Shown piece by piece: positions 1-7,513 of a stretch of 64,000 nt of DNA. The notes beneath the pieces were generated by a model, which did no database searches, had not been told where the DNA came from, and worked only from the letters and a program-made list of their open reading frames with translations. Position numbers and translations under genes: made by a program. How positions within the stretch are numbered: position 1 is the first letter of the stretch; each line of letters opens with the position of its first letter. Source of the DNA: Bacteroidales bacterium (lineage in GTDB: Bacteria > Bacteroidota > Bacteroidia > Bacteroidales > UBA932); NCBI GenBank assembly GCA_017502125.1, contig JAFVVN010000027.1, forward strand, positions 1 to 64,000. Direction: 5' to 3'.

Positions 1-1169
1 ATACCGTCCTGATGATAGTATCGTCCGCTCACCATATATGAGACATTCTTCGAGCCTCCGCGTACGGACACATTATAGTCCTGGGTCGGACGGCTGTCGT
101 CATACATGTAGTTATACCAGTCAAAGTTGGCCAGGTACACATATTCCAGACGTCCGTTACGCAGTTCAGTCACCACCCAAGGGCGGTCAGGATGCTCAGT
201 GACATCATTCCTGCGTTCCCACATGCGCTGGTAGTCATAGCTTGTGTAATTCGTGTAAGGAACACCGGAATAGGTTTCCATGAACAGGTCGGCGATCTTT
301 GCGTGATAGTAGCCTCGCGTCTCGTAGTCTGTCGATGTTGTAGGAGCAGAAACAGAGAAACGGGCGTCGGCGGTAACGGTAGGAGCCTTGTCGAAATCAC
401 CGTTCTTGGTGGTGACAAGTATGACTCCGAATGCTCCTCGGGCACCATAGATGGCAGCAGAAGATGCATCTTTCAAAACTGATATCGACGCAATATCGTT
501 GGCATTGATTCTTCCGAGGTCGGTCTCGACTCCGTCAACCAGAATCAGAGGACTACCTCCGTTCGGAGACGTGTTTCCTCGGATATTGAAATTTGAAGAG
601 GCTCCCGGACGTCCTGAACTGTTGGTGATGTTCAGGTTAGGCACCACGCCCTGCAGCGCCTGTCCGACACTGGCCACTGGTCTGTCCTGAAGCTGGTCCT
701 GATCCACAGCAGCCACAGCACCTGTGAGATTCACCTTTTTCTGGACACCATAGCCGACCACTACGGACTCTGTGAGAAGCTGGTTATCTTCTTCCAGATA
801 GACCGTCATTGTAGAAGGTATTGCCCCTCCCACGGTCAAAATCTTTGTCTGATAACCCATGCAGACCACTGTAAGAGTCTCATCGGAACCGGACAGTGAG
901 ATGGTGCAGACTCCGTCAAGGTCTGTAATCTCTCCTGACCCATCCGCTTTCATCACAGCCGCACCTATGACAGGCAGTCCGTTTGCGTCAAGGACAGTCA
1001 GCGTCAGAGTTGCAGGCGTCTGCTGCCCCGTACCCTGCCCATCCATGATTTCCTCGGCCTTTAAGGCCGGGACATTGCTCAAGCCTGCTGTCATGTGCCC
1101 GTTCTCGGCGAATGACACTATGGACAGAAGCATAGCAATAATGGTTAGTTTTTGTCTGTTAAGTTTCAT
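1..1169 (-). CDS. SusC/RagA-family TonB-dependent outer membrane transporter, N-terminal part (cut by window edge)
   Basis: The frame is open from an ATG at 1169 to the window edge, giving about 389 residues; the beta-barrel lies outside. It starts with a signal peptide (MKLNRQKLTIIAMLLSIVSF). A carboxypeptidase-regulatory-like domain of the kind that precedes SusC plugs follows at about residues 45-125 (LDANGLPVIGAAV, TDLDG). Then comes the TonB-box/plug start SVVVGYGVQKK and plug motifs such as NIRG, LILVDGV, ISVLKDASSAAIYGARGA and GVILVTTK. SusC proteins import oligosaccharides across the outer membrane with a SusD lid, using TonB energy. It lies 11 bp after the esterase gene and is probably the third gene of the LacI-controlled operon. 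The partner SusD would be expected beyond position 1. The substrate cannot be told from this fragment. Confidence 0.93.
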   Translation of the reverse strand, partial: MKLNRQKLTIIAMLLSIVSFAENGHMTAGLSNVPALKAEEIMDGQGTGQQTPATLTLTVLDANGLPVIGAAVMKADGSGEITDLDGVCTISLSGSDETLTVVCMGYQTKILTVGGAIPSTMTVYLEEDNQLLTESVVVGYGVQKKVNLTGAVAAVDQDQLQDRPVASVGQALQGVVPNLNITNSSGRPGASSNFNIRGNTSPNGGSPLILVDGVETDLGRINANDIASISVLKDASSAAIYGARGAFGVILVTTKNGDFDKAPTVTADARFSVSAPTTSTDYETRGYYHAKIADLFMETYSGVPYTNYTSYDYQRMWERRNDVTEHPDRPWVVTELRNGRLEYVYLANFDWYNYMYDDSRPTQDYNVSVRGGSKNVSYMVSGRYYHQDG

Positions 1170-1180
1170 ATTATAGCAAT

Positions 1181-2611
1181 CTACCAATTGTCTGAACGGA
1201 ACGGAGTCGCCGGGATGCCGAAACCGTTGAAGAGGGTCGCCTCCGACCAGTTTTTCATGCCATAGCGCACTGCAACAGGATTCGGAACCTCCGGACACTT
1301 ATATACCTTGATCTGATTGCGGTTGCTGCTGAGCGAACGTCCCTTTGCAGGATAGAACACCCTGTCCTCACCGGCAAGTTCAAAGCCATCAAGGTCTGTG
1401 CTGATCGGTCCGAGTCCCTTCCGGCCTACGTCAAATGTAACGATCGCCTCACCGTCCTTGAATTCGAATTTCACAGGCACCGGAGTCTTTCCGTCGAACA
1501 TATCATATCCGTAATCATTCATCAGAGCATTGAACGCAAGACGGTCACCTACTACCTTCTTGTTCGCCGGGTGGATACATGCAAGTTCACCGGCATCGTG
1601 TGTACAAGCCATTCCGCTATAAGGAATGAGTTCGAGAGTCTGAGCCTGTGCCCACATCATATAGCCACCTTCCGGCAGGTCCGGATCCTCATACTTGTAA
1701 GGAGCGATCTGGGTGAAATAGAAAGGCATCTTATCGTTGCCCCACTCCTGACGGAGCATCCTGACGAATGCAGGCTGGAGTCTCTTGTACTGCTCATATT
1801 TCATTCGGTTGTCGCAGCCCTGATACCAAATGAATCCTTTAGCGGTGAACGGGATGATACTGTGAAGCATTCCATTATACAGCACACCCGGCAGTTTGAA
1901 GCCATTTTTCTTTGGCCACTCCTTTTCCTCCAGATGGTTGAGTTTCACCTCATCAGCAAATTCCTTCTTCAAGAGTTCCGGATTCATCCATGCCTGAATA
2001 GGAGTTCCTCCCCAGGACACATTGATTATGCCGACAGGAACATCAAGGGTCTCATAAAGTCTCTTTGCAAAGAAATATGCAGTCGCACTCGCCTCAGCCA
2101 CTCCCTCCGGAGTGTGCTCATACCAAGTCGCAGGACATTCGTTCTTGAGTTCAAAGGATTTGATGCGCTCAAGGTTGCAGGAACGGATCAAGGTTGTGGT
2201 CTTTGCACCCAATATAAGGTCTGTCGAGCCGGAAACCGGCTGTCCCGAGAAGCCCTTCATAGGCATTTCCATATTGGACTGGCCGGAGCAGATCCACACT
2301 TCCCCGACGAGGACATTCTTCAATGTGGTCTTCTCACCGTCGCTGAAGGTGATTTCATATGGTCCGCCAGCCTTCGGAGTCGCTACACGTGCAAACCATT
2401 TTCCGTCAGCGTCAGCCTGTGCAGTTGTCTTTGCCTTCGACCAGGTTGTCGTGATGGTCACCTTGGCATTCGGTTTTGCATATCCCCAGAGAGCGGCATC
2501 AGCCTGCTGCTGAAGGACCATGTTGTCAGCAAAGACCGGAGGAAGTTCCACCTTTGCCTGCAGAGCAAAAATGCTTGCAAACAAAAGACCTATAGTCAAT
2601 ACTCTTTTCAT
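1181..2611 (-). CDS. Sialate O-acetylesterase-type SGNH carbohydrate esterase, secreted
   Basis: This 476-aa protein has a signal peptide (MKRVLTIGLLFASIFALQA) and an N-terminal beta-sandwich (about 20-100). The SGNH block GEVWICSGQSNMEM follows, with the nucleophile at Ser109. Downstream blocks typical of the family are VSWGGTPIQAWM, GFIWYQGCDN and the C-terminal acid/base region HDAGELACIHPANK. The family removes O-acetyl groups from sialic acids, and in many polysaccharide loci from acetylated hexoses or pentoses, in the periplasm. The gene lies 34 bp after a GpsA-like dehydrogenase and 11 bp before a susC. That suggests it de-acetylates an imported oligosaccharide. No sialidase or sialic-acid catabolic gene is in view, so sialic acid is not a safe substrate call. 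Confidence 0.88.
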   Translation of the reverse strand: MKRVLTIGLLFASIFALQAKVELPPVFADNMVLQQQADAALWGYAKPNAKVTITTTWSKAKTTAQADADGKWFARVATPKAGGPYEITFSDGEKTTLKNVLVGEVWICSGQSNMEMPMKGFSGQPVSGSTDLILGAKTTTLIRSCNLERIKSFELKNECPATWYEHTPEGVAEASATAYFFAKRLYETLDVPVGIINVSWGGTPIQAWMNPELLKKEFADEVKLNHLEEKEWPKKNGFKLPGVLYNGMLHSIIPFTAKGFIWYQGCDNRMKYEQYKRLQPAFVRMLRQEWGNDKMPFYFTQIAPYKYEDPDLPEGGYMMWAQAQTLELIPYSGMACTHDAGELACIHPANKKVVGDRLAFNALMNDYGYDMFDGKTPVPVKFEFKDGEAIVTFDVGRKGLGPISTDLDGFELAGEDRVFYPAKGRSLSSNRNQIKVYKCPEVPNPVAVRYGMKNWSEATLFNGFGIPATPFRSDNW

Positions 2612-2645
2612 AGTCGTTTCAATGATGTTCAGTCAAAGAATCAGA

Positions 2646-3704
2646 TTATCTGATATGCTCATATGTGAAAGCCTCCCAAGGCATATCGGCATCTGCCTTG
2701 CCGTTATCCAGGATATCGACAATATGCATCAGAAGCGGGAAATCCCTGAGATCCACCAGGCCGAGTTCCGCTTTACGGCGGATAGCCTGTCCCATGACGC
2801 GGGTAATCACGAGACTCTCAAGAGTAATTCCTGCAAGGGCTTCAGTCACCTGATCATAGTCCAGACCCTTACCCATCAGCACTCCGCACCTACGTGTACG
2901 GCCACTGAATATGGTCACATAGAGATCGCCGAGGCCTATGCATTCAGACTCGAATGTTCCGCCCTGGATCTGCATGAGAGCATGAGTCTCACGTACAGCC
3001 TGCGAGAATGTTCCGGCCTGTGAGTTGTAGTGCTGAGGCTCATCCTCACCATGCCAGCGGATATTCAGTCCCACTGCAAGAGTCACTGCCATTGCATATG
3101 CGTTCTTGAGAGCAACTGCACTTTCAAGTCCTATCACGTCATTTGTGAGGGAGATATGGTAATACGGACGTGTCATCGCCTCCTTCATCATGCGCAGAGC
3201 ATCGCTGTCCTTACCACAGAAGCCCACTTCAGTAGGATCCATAAAAACGAGTTCATACGAAGTGCACGGCCCTCCGACGGCACATATCGTCCTGCTTATG
3301 CCACGTTTTGCAAGTTCGCTTTCCCAGTATCCGGGGTAAGAAAGAAGAGTTCCATCCTCGGTAGCACGGAGGCCTTTGGTCACCGACAGCACCGGCATAT
3401 CCGGATCCAACTGGGTGAGAATTTCCTCAAGGAACCAGTCAACGCCGAAAGAGGAAACGCCTCCGATAACGAAATCTGAACCTTTAACGACTTCCTTCCA
3501 ATCCTTAAAATAATGGTATTGAACATTTTCTGGGAATGGACGACAAAATTTCTCATGCTTACCGGTTGCAATGTAGCCGTCAATGATCTCATCATCAAGA
3601 CAAGTACCTACAATATGTACTTCATGTCCGTTTTCAGCAGCTGGAAAAGCAAGTGCAGAGCCCATCATGCCTGCTCCGATGATAGTGATTTTCTTTTTCA
3701 TCAT
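2646..3704 (-). CDS. GpsA-like NAD(P)-dependent dehydrogenase (glycerol-3-phosphate dehydrogenase family, probable paralogue)
   Basis: This 352-aa cytoplasmic protein opens with a Rossmann fingerprint (IIGAGMMGSALA, residues 8-19). It carries the lysine blocks of the GpsA family (SVTKGLR, VALKNAYAMAVTLAVG) and a GpsA-like substrate-side block (GLGDLYVTIFSGRTRRCG). GpsA reduces dihydroxyacetone phosphate to glycerol 3-phosphate for phospholipid synthesis. Here the gene is first in a LacI-controlled operon with an esterase and a susC. Some motifs differ from housekeeping GpsA, for example GAGMMG rather than GAGNWG. A catabolic paralogue acting on a sugar- or polyol-derived substrate is therefore likely, but this is inference. 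The ATG at 3701 is an equally possible start. Confidence 0.8.
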   Translation of the reverse strand: MMKKKITIIGAGMMGSALAFPAAENGHEVHIVGTCLDDEIIDGYIATGKHEKFCRPFPENVQYHYFKDWKEVVKGSDFVIGGVSSFGVDWFLEEILTQLDPDMPVLSVTKGLRATEDGTLLSYPGYWESELAKRGISRTICAVGGPCTSYELVFMDPTEVGFCGKDSDALRMMKEAMTRPYYHISLTNDVIGLESAVALKNAYAMAVTLAVGLNIRWHGEDEPQHYNSQAGTFSQAVRETHALMQIQGGTFESECIGLGDLYVTIFSGRTRRCGVLMGKGLDYDQVTEALAGITLESLVITRVMGQAIRRKAELGLVDLRDFPLLMHIVDILDNGKADADMPWEAFTYEHIR

Positions 3705-3740
3705 ACTAGTATGTTATCAATTTATATAGTCTTTTTCATT

Positions 3741-3756
3741 GAGTGCACGCGCACTC
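3741..3756. promoter_or_regulatory. Candidate LacI-family operator (16-bp palindrome)
   Basis: GAGTGCACGCGCACTC is an inverted repeat with seven of eight base pairs matched and a central CG. That is the usual symmetry of LacI-family operators. It lies in the lacI/gpsA intergenic region, just downstream of the minus-strand -7 box, so it would cover the expected start of the gpsA operon. Binding by the neighbouring LacI protein is inferred. Confidence 0.6.
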
Positions 3757-3761
3757 AGTTT

Positions 3762-3770
3762 GCAAAGGTA
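3762..3770 (-). promoter_or_regulatory. Bacteroidota -7 promoter element for the gpsA-esterase-susC operon
   Basis: The minus strand reads TACCTTTGC, an exact match to TAnnTTTGC. It lies about 58 bp upstream of the gpsA-like start. The expected transcription start falls inside or beside the palindrome at 3741-3756. Confidence 0.65.
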
Positions 3771-3800
3771 TCAATATTTTTTAAAACAACAAATATTTCA

Positions 3801-3809
3801 TAAATTTGC
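3801..3809 (+). promoter_or_regulatory. Bacteroidota -7 promoter element for lacI
   Basis: TAAATTTGC matches TAnnTTTGC and ends 28 bp before the ATG at 3838. No convincing -33 TTTG box was found at the normal spacing. Confidence 0.6.
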
Positions 3810-3837
3810 GTAAACTTTTCGAAGACAATTGACTGCA

Positions 3838-4896
3838 ATGAAACAAATAAGCAATTCCACTCCAACAATATTTGATGTAGCAAGAACAGCGGGGGTATCA
3901 AGAGGAACGGTGGACAGAGTCGTATATAACCGCGGGCGCGTGTCCGCCAAGACGAAAGAAAAAGTCAGAAAAGCCATCGAGATTCTGGGATATACTGCAA
4001 ATCCGAACGCATCATCACTGGCTAAAAAGAAAGAGTATCACTTTGCTTGCCTGATTCCTAAATACAGCAAGGGAGATTACTGGGAAGAGATATACAACGG
4101 ATTCATCGAAGGTGCTGCATCCGTAACATGCGGAACAATCACACTCGACATCCATCATTATGACCAGACTGATGTGGAGTCGTTCATTTCAGCAAGCAAG
4201 GAAATACTCCAAGGCAATCCTGCCGGGGTGATCATGAACGCCGTCTTCAAGGAGGCAGTCATTGACTTTGCGTCAGAACTGGCCCGGAAGGATATCCCAT
4301 ATGCATTTGTAGACAACAAGATCGACGATCTGGAATACATGCTTTACTATGGAGTCGATCCGTATAAAAGCGGCTCCTTTGGAGCTTTCCTGCTGACTAC
4401 CAGATGCGATGTCCGTGAGATCGCACTCATACGACTTATCCGTGACGCAAAACATAAGGCCGACCCTAACGCTCCACGCAGACACGGGTTTCTTGATTAC
4501 ATTGAAGAGAATCTGCCGGAGTGCATAGTCCACACCGTCTTCATCAACCCGGACTTGCCGGAAGACAACTTGAATATACTGAGCAAGTTCTTCAGCGAGC
4601 ACCCGGACGTCAAGCACATCGCAATGACCAACTCGCGAGTATGGCTCATTGATGAATATCTTGAGAAAAATCCTGACAAAGGACGCATCGTAGTCGGCTT
4701 TGACGATCTGAAAAGGAATCTCGAAAGTCTGAGGAAGGGAAACATCGAATACCTCATAACCCGACACATATCCTTGCAGTCGTTTAAGGTCATGACTCAG
4801 TTTGCAGAATGCGTCATAAACGGAACCCTCCCTGCACGCCGCAACAATTACGTGCATATGGACATCCTTCATAAAATGAATATGGACGACTATTAA
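3838..4896 (+). CDS. LacI-family transcriptional regulator
   Basis: The protein is 352 aa from ATG 3838. A TTG at 3829 is in frame but would add only three residues, and the ATG sits at a better distance from the -7 box. The N-terminal helix-turn-helix and hinge are clear: TIFDVARTAGVSRGTVDRVVY, then VSAKTKEKVRKAIEILGYTANPNASSLA. A periplasmic-binding-protein-like effector domain (about 60-340) follows, with IVVGFDDLKRNLESL near its end. LacI-family proteins bind palindromic operators as dimers and respond to a sugar or sugar phosphate. The gene is divergent from the gpsA-esterase-susC operon, with a candidate operator between them, so it probably controls that operon. The effector is unknown. 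Confidence 0.92.
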   Translation: MKQISNSTPTIFDVARTAGVSRGTVDRVVYNRGRVSAKTKEKVRKAIEILGYTANPNASSLAKKKEYHFACLIPKYSKGDYWEEIYNGFIEGAASVTCGTITLDIHHYDQTDVESFISASKEILQGNPAGVIMNAVFKEAVIDFASELARKDIPYAFVDNKIDDLEYMLYYGVDPYKSGSFGAFLLTTRCDVREIALIRLIRDAKHKADPNAPRRHGFLDYIEENLPECIVHTVFINPDLPEDNLNILSKFFSEHPDVKHIAMTNSRVWLIDEYLEKNPDKGRIVVGFDDLKRNLESLRKGNIEYLITRHISLQSFKVMTQFAECVINGTLPARRNNYVHMDILHKMNMDDY

Positions 4897-5003
4897 AAAT
4901 GCAAGGGGCATCTCCTGAACACGGCAAGAGCGGAGCATGACATGCTTACCACGCTGTTCATGATAGCTTACCACGCGATTCAGCGGGACATGGTACACTT
5001 ACG

Positions 5004-5029
5004 ATCAAAAAACAGCGGCATTTTTTGAT
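5004..5029. repeat. Inverted repeat, hairpin 1 of 2
   Basis: ATCAAAAAA and TTTTTTGAT form a perfect 9-bp stem around an 8-nt loop. The loop ends in CGGCA, as does that of the second hairpin, about 75 bp downstream. The two look like diverged copies of one element. Confidence 0.7.
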
Positions 5030-5080
5030 TGTAACTTCGAAAAAGTCCGTTTTTACCAGAGATTTGACCTGTTTTGTCAG

Positions 5081-5116
5081 TTTGGATCAAAAAATACCGG
5101 CATTTTTTGATCCAAA
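5081..5116. repeat. 36-bp near-perfect palindrome, hairpin 2 of 2
   Basis: A perfect 14-bp arm (TTTGGATCAAAAAA) is followed by the 8-nt centre TACCGGCA and the complementary arm. Counting the centre, only one base pair of the 36-bp palindrome is mismatched. It shares ATCAAAAAA and CGGCATTTTTTGAT with the copy at 5004-5029. It could be a protein-binding site, a terminator or a small mobile repeat; the sequence does not decide. Confidence 0.75.
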
Positions 5117-5224
5117 CCTGGAACACAAAGGACAGAATCCCAAGAACAGCACCCAGAGGACAGGATACAGAGGGCCGACCCAACGTGTCTGGAAAAGTGG
5201 GGAACAACGGTAGGGAATAATACC

Positions 5225-5233
5225 TATATTTGC
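5225..5233 (+). promoter_or_regulatory. -7 promoter element of the EamA transporter gene
   Basis: TATATTTGC is an exact match to TAnnTTTGC, 18 bp before the ATG at 5252. It implies a very short leader. Confidence 0.6.
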
Positions 5234-5251
5234 ACCCCAAAACTGGATTCA

Positions 5252-6175
5252 ATGGGAAGAAAGGACTCAATCATAGGACATGCTGCGGCGCTGGTCGCCT
5301 ATGCGATATTCGGATTCAACATCATCGTATGCAAGGACCTCACGAGCGGGCATCTCATTCCGCCGCTGGGGATATTCACCTTGAGGTCTCTGGTGGCCGG
5401 AGGGCTTTTCTGGCTGGTGTCGGCCTTCCTTCCGAAGGAGAAGATCGACAGGAAGGACTACATCAGGATCTTCGCGGCTTCGATGCTGGGATTCTTCACC
5501 TGCCAGGTCACCTTCCTGGTGGGAATCCCCTACATCACACCGATGGACTGCTCTATCCTGACCGCAATGTCACCGATATACACGATGATTGTCGCCGCGC
5601 TTGTGATCAAGGAGCCGATAACCATGAAGAAAGCCGGCGGTGTCGCGGTCAGCTTCATTGGAATCATCTATCTGATAGTCAGTCGTGTATCCGCGCCGGG
5701 AGGAGTGGCGGAAAGCACTCCGTTCGGAATATTCATGATCGTGCTCAACAGCCTGAGTTTCTCGATGTATCTGGGGATATTCAAGCCGCTCATCGCCAGA
5801 TACTCCGTAGTGACATTCATGAAATGGATATTCCTTTTCTCTGCCTGCGTCTCCACCCCCTTTTCCATTAAGGGACTCATAGCGACTGACTGGGCCGCCA
5901 TCCCGTCCGTCCAGTATGCCGAACTGGCATATCTGGTCATCTGCGCCACATTCATCACATATTTCCTGATACCGGTTTCGCAGAAAAGGATAAGACCGAC
6001 CCTGGTCAGCATGTACAGCTACGTGCAGCCTATAATCGCCATCGTGATCAGCATCGCCATAGGCATGGACGAACTCACATGGCAGAAGGTCCTGGCAGCA
6101 GGGATGGTCTTCGGAGGAGTCATAATCGTAAGTTACAGCAGAAGTGCCCACGGCAATGAGGGCATATCCAAATGA
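5252..6175 (+). CDS. EamA/DMT-family inner-membrane transporter
   Basis: This 307-aa protein is almost wholly hydrophobic. About ten predicted membrane segments fall in two repeated EamA halves (about 8-140 and 155-295). Family-like features are the first helix AALVAYAIFGFNIIV, PPLGIFTLRSLVAGGLFWL in helix 2, and the repeat-end glycine-rich segments (GGVAVSFIGIIYLIV, AAGMVFGGVIIVSYS). The drug/metabolite transporter superfamily exports amino acids, nucleotide precursors and other small molecules. The substrate of this member cannot be predicted. The gene has its own promoter and is 57 bp from the next plus-strand gene, which also appears to have its own. Confidence 0.9.
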   Translation: MGRKDSIIGHAAALVAYAIFGFNIIVCKDLTSGHLIPPLGIFTLRSLVAGGLFWLVSAFLPKEKIDRKDYIRIFAASMLGFFTCQVTFLVGIPYITPMDCSILTAMSPIYTMIVAALVIKEPITMKKAGGVAVSFIGIIYLIVSRVSAPGGVAESTPFGIFMIVLNSLSFSMYLGIFKPLIARYSVVTFMKWIFLFSACVSTPFSIKGLIATDWAAIPSVQYAELAYLVICATFITYFLIPVSQKRIRPTLVSMYSYVQPIIAIVISIAIGMDELTWQKVLAAGMVFGGVIIVSYSRSAHGNEGISK

Positions 6176-6181
6176 ATTTCA

Positions 6182-6190
6182 TATCTTTGC
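6182..6190 (+). promoter_or_regulatory. -7 promoter element upstream of the 154-aa protein gene
   Basis: TATCTTTGC matches TAnnTTTGC and lies about 42 bp before the ATG at 6233. Confidence 0.55.
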
Positions 6191-6232
6191 ATCTCACCGC
6201 GTCGTAAGCGGGATTTCAAACAAAAAAGGATT

Positions 6233-6697
6233 ATGAAGAACGTAGCATTAAAGCAGGTATACCACGAAGGTATAACCATGCAGGTACCCGAAATATGGGA
6301 GGTGGAAACCGACGAGTTCAACGAGGAAGACGGCACCAGGTCATACACTCTGAGCATCAACGCCAACGGCAAGGATATCAGGAGCATAGACATCAGCTGG
6401 GGAGTCATCCCTGAGGGATCGGATTCCTATCTGGAGGCATGCAGGACATATGAAGAAGTGGTCGCGGAAGACGACCTTTCGTCAGATGAGGAGCCTATAA
6501 TGTGCTTCGAGTTCCAGAAGCGCGAGGCACACGGATTCAATGTGTGGACCGACAACGGACAGCCATGTTTCTTCTTCTGCATGGACATCCCGTCAAAAGG
6601 CAGGAACCATCTTCTGACCGTACTCATCAGCGCCTCAAACAACGATGAGCTCCAGAGCCTTCTTGATTTTACCGAGGAATATCTTTCAGTGGAATAG
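6233..6697 (+). CDS. Hypothetical 154-aa cytoplasmic protein
   Basis: I do not recognise this family. The protein is acidic, has no signal peptide or membrane helix, and alternates short beta-like stretches (RSYTLSINANG, HLLTVLISAS) with acidic loops (YEEVVAEDDLSSDEE). It ends in an amphipathic helix (DELQSLLDFTEEYLSVE). A -7 element upstream and codon use like its neighbours support a real gene. The adjacent EamA transporter and DUF5020 genes give no functional clue. Confidence 0.75.
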   Translation: MKNVALKQVYHEGITMQVPEIWEVETDEFNEEDGTRSYTLSINANGKDIRSIDISWGVIPEGSDSYLEACRTYEEVVAEDDLSSDEEPIMCFEFQKREAHGFNVWTDNGQPCFFFCMDIPSKGRNHLLTVLISASNNDELQSLLDFTEEYLSVE

Positions 6698-6737
6698 CCT
6701 CCACCGTGGAACATGTAAGCCCAAAATGTCCTAACCG

Positions 6738-7448
6738 ATGAAGAGACTCGTCAGAATTGCGGTTCTTGCCGCAGCAATCTCCTTTATGAACCTTGTCAGG
6801 TCAGAGGCACAAAACATTCAGCTCCACTACGATTTCGGACGCAACTGTGCCACTTCAACAGTCGAGATGTTCCGTCCGGATGCCGCAGGAAGCACATATT
6901 TCTTTGTGGACATGGACTATACCCCCAAGGCAGCGGGTGCATATTTCGAGATATCACGTGAGTTCTGTTTCTGGCAGGACAGCCGGTTGAACTGGCTTTC
7001 AGCCCACATCGAATATAACGGAGGACTCAGCACTGAAGCCGGCTCGTTCAACAACGCCTGGCTTGCCGGAGCCACATATTCCGGACACAACAAGGACTAC
7101 TCCATGACATGGTCTCTGACGGCAGCCTATAAGGCCATTCCCGGAACCATCGGTCTGAATGGCGCCAGACAGCCTCACAGTTTCCAGATCACCGGTGTGT
7201 GGAACCTTGATTTCCTCAACCACTGGATCTCGTTCAACGGCTTCTTCGATTTCTGGAGGGAACCTCGTCCATGGCAGGGAACCGACTTCATATTCTGTTC
7301 GGAGCCTCAGCTGTGGGTGAACCTGCGCAACATCAAGGGATGGGAAAAGATCAATCTCAGCGTAGGAACAGAAGTGGAACTGTCCGCCAATTTCGTTGAC
7401 AAGGGCTTCCACGCCATCCCCACAGTAGGTGCCAAATGGACTTTCTGA
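6738..7448 (+). CDS. DUF5020-family outer-membrane beta-barrel protein
   Basis: The 236-aa protein starts with a signal peptide (MKRLVRIAVLAAAISFMNLV, cleavage near SEAQ). A mature chain of amphipathic, aromatic-rich beta-strands follows (NIQLHYDFGRN, STYFFVDMDYT, AYFEISREFCFW). It ends in a C-terminal phenylalanine (GAKWTF), the usual outer-membrane barrel signature. It resembles Bacteroidota DUF5020 proteins, which are distantly like Tsx-type nucleoside channels. That assignment is from memory of motifs, not from a search. Probable role: a small outer-membrane channel of unknown solute. It is convergent with the GH125 gene across a shared hairpin terminator. Confidence 0.75.
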   Translation: MKRLVRIAVLAAAISFMNLVRSEAQNIQLHYDFGRNCATSTVEMFRPDAAGSTYFFVDMDYTPKAAGAYFEISREFCFWQDSRLNWLSAHIEYNGGLSTEAGSFNNAWLAGATYSGHNKDYSMTWSLTAAYKAIPGTIGLNGARQPHSFQITGVWNLDFLNHWISFNGFFDFWREPRPWQGTDFIFCSEPQLWVNLRNIKGWEKINLSVGTEVELSANFVDKGFHAIPTVGAKWTF

Positions 7449-7471
7449 AAGAAGGACAGGCTTCATACAGA

Positions 7472-7513
7472 AAGAAACAGGCCTCTCGACAATGACTGAG
7501 AGGCCTGTTTCTT
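7472..7513. terminator. Bidirectional intrinsic terminator between convergent genes
   Basis: A perfect 16-bp stem (left arm 7472-7487 with AGAAACAGGCCTCTC, right arm 7498-7513) encloses a 10-nt loop. It lies between the DUF5020 stop and the GH125 stop, which it abuts. A- and T-rich flanks would serve both strands, although the T-runs are short. Confidence 0.8.

Larger units (their letters stand above)
4897..5224. other. Gene-poor spacer with two related hairpins
   Basis: No convincing gene lies between lacI and the EamA gene; short open frames here lack support. The spacer holds two related inverted repeats (annotated separately) and ends at the promoter of the transporter gene. A strong intrinsic terminator for lacI was not identified beyond these hairpins. 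Confidence 0.6.

Noticed and set aside
1571..2653. Long open frame on the plus strand across the esterase gene
   Set aside because: It is antisense to a clear SGNH esterase, shows no family motif, and has a composition unlike real proteins here.
1181..3704. Sialic-acid utilisation locus
   Set aside because: Only the esterase hints at sialate; no sialidase, lyase, epimerase or kinase is in view, and the esterase family also acts on other sugars.
5230..5871. 213-codon frame overlapping the EamA gene
   Set aside because: It is in another frame of the transporter, with low-complexity His/Arg/Gly-rich translation and no membrane pattern.
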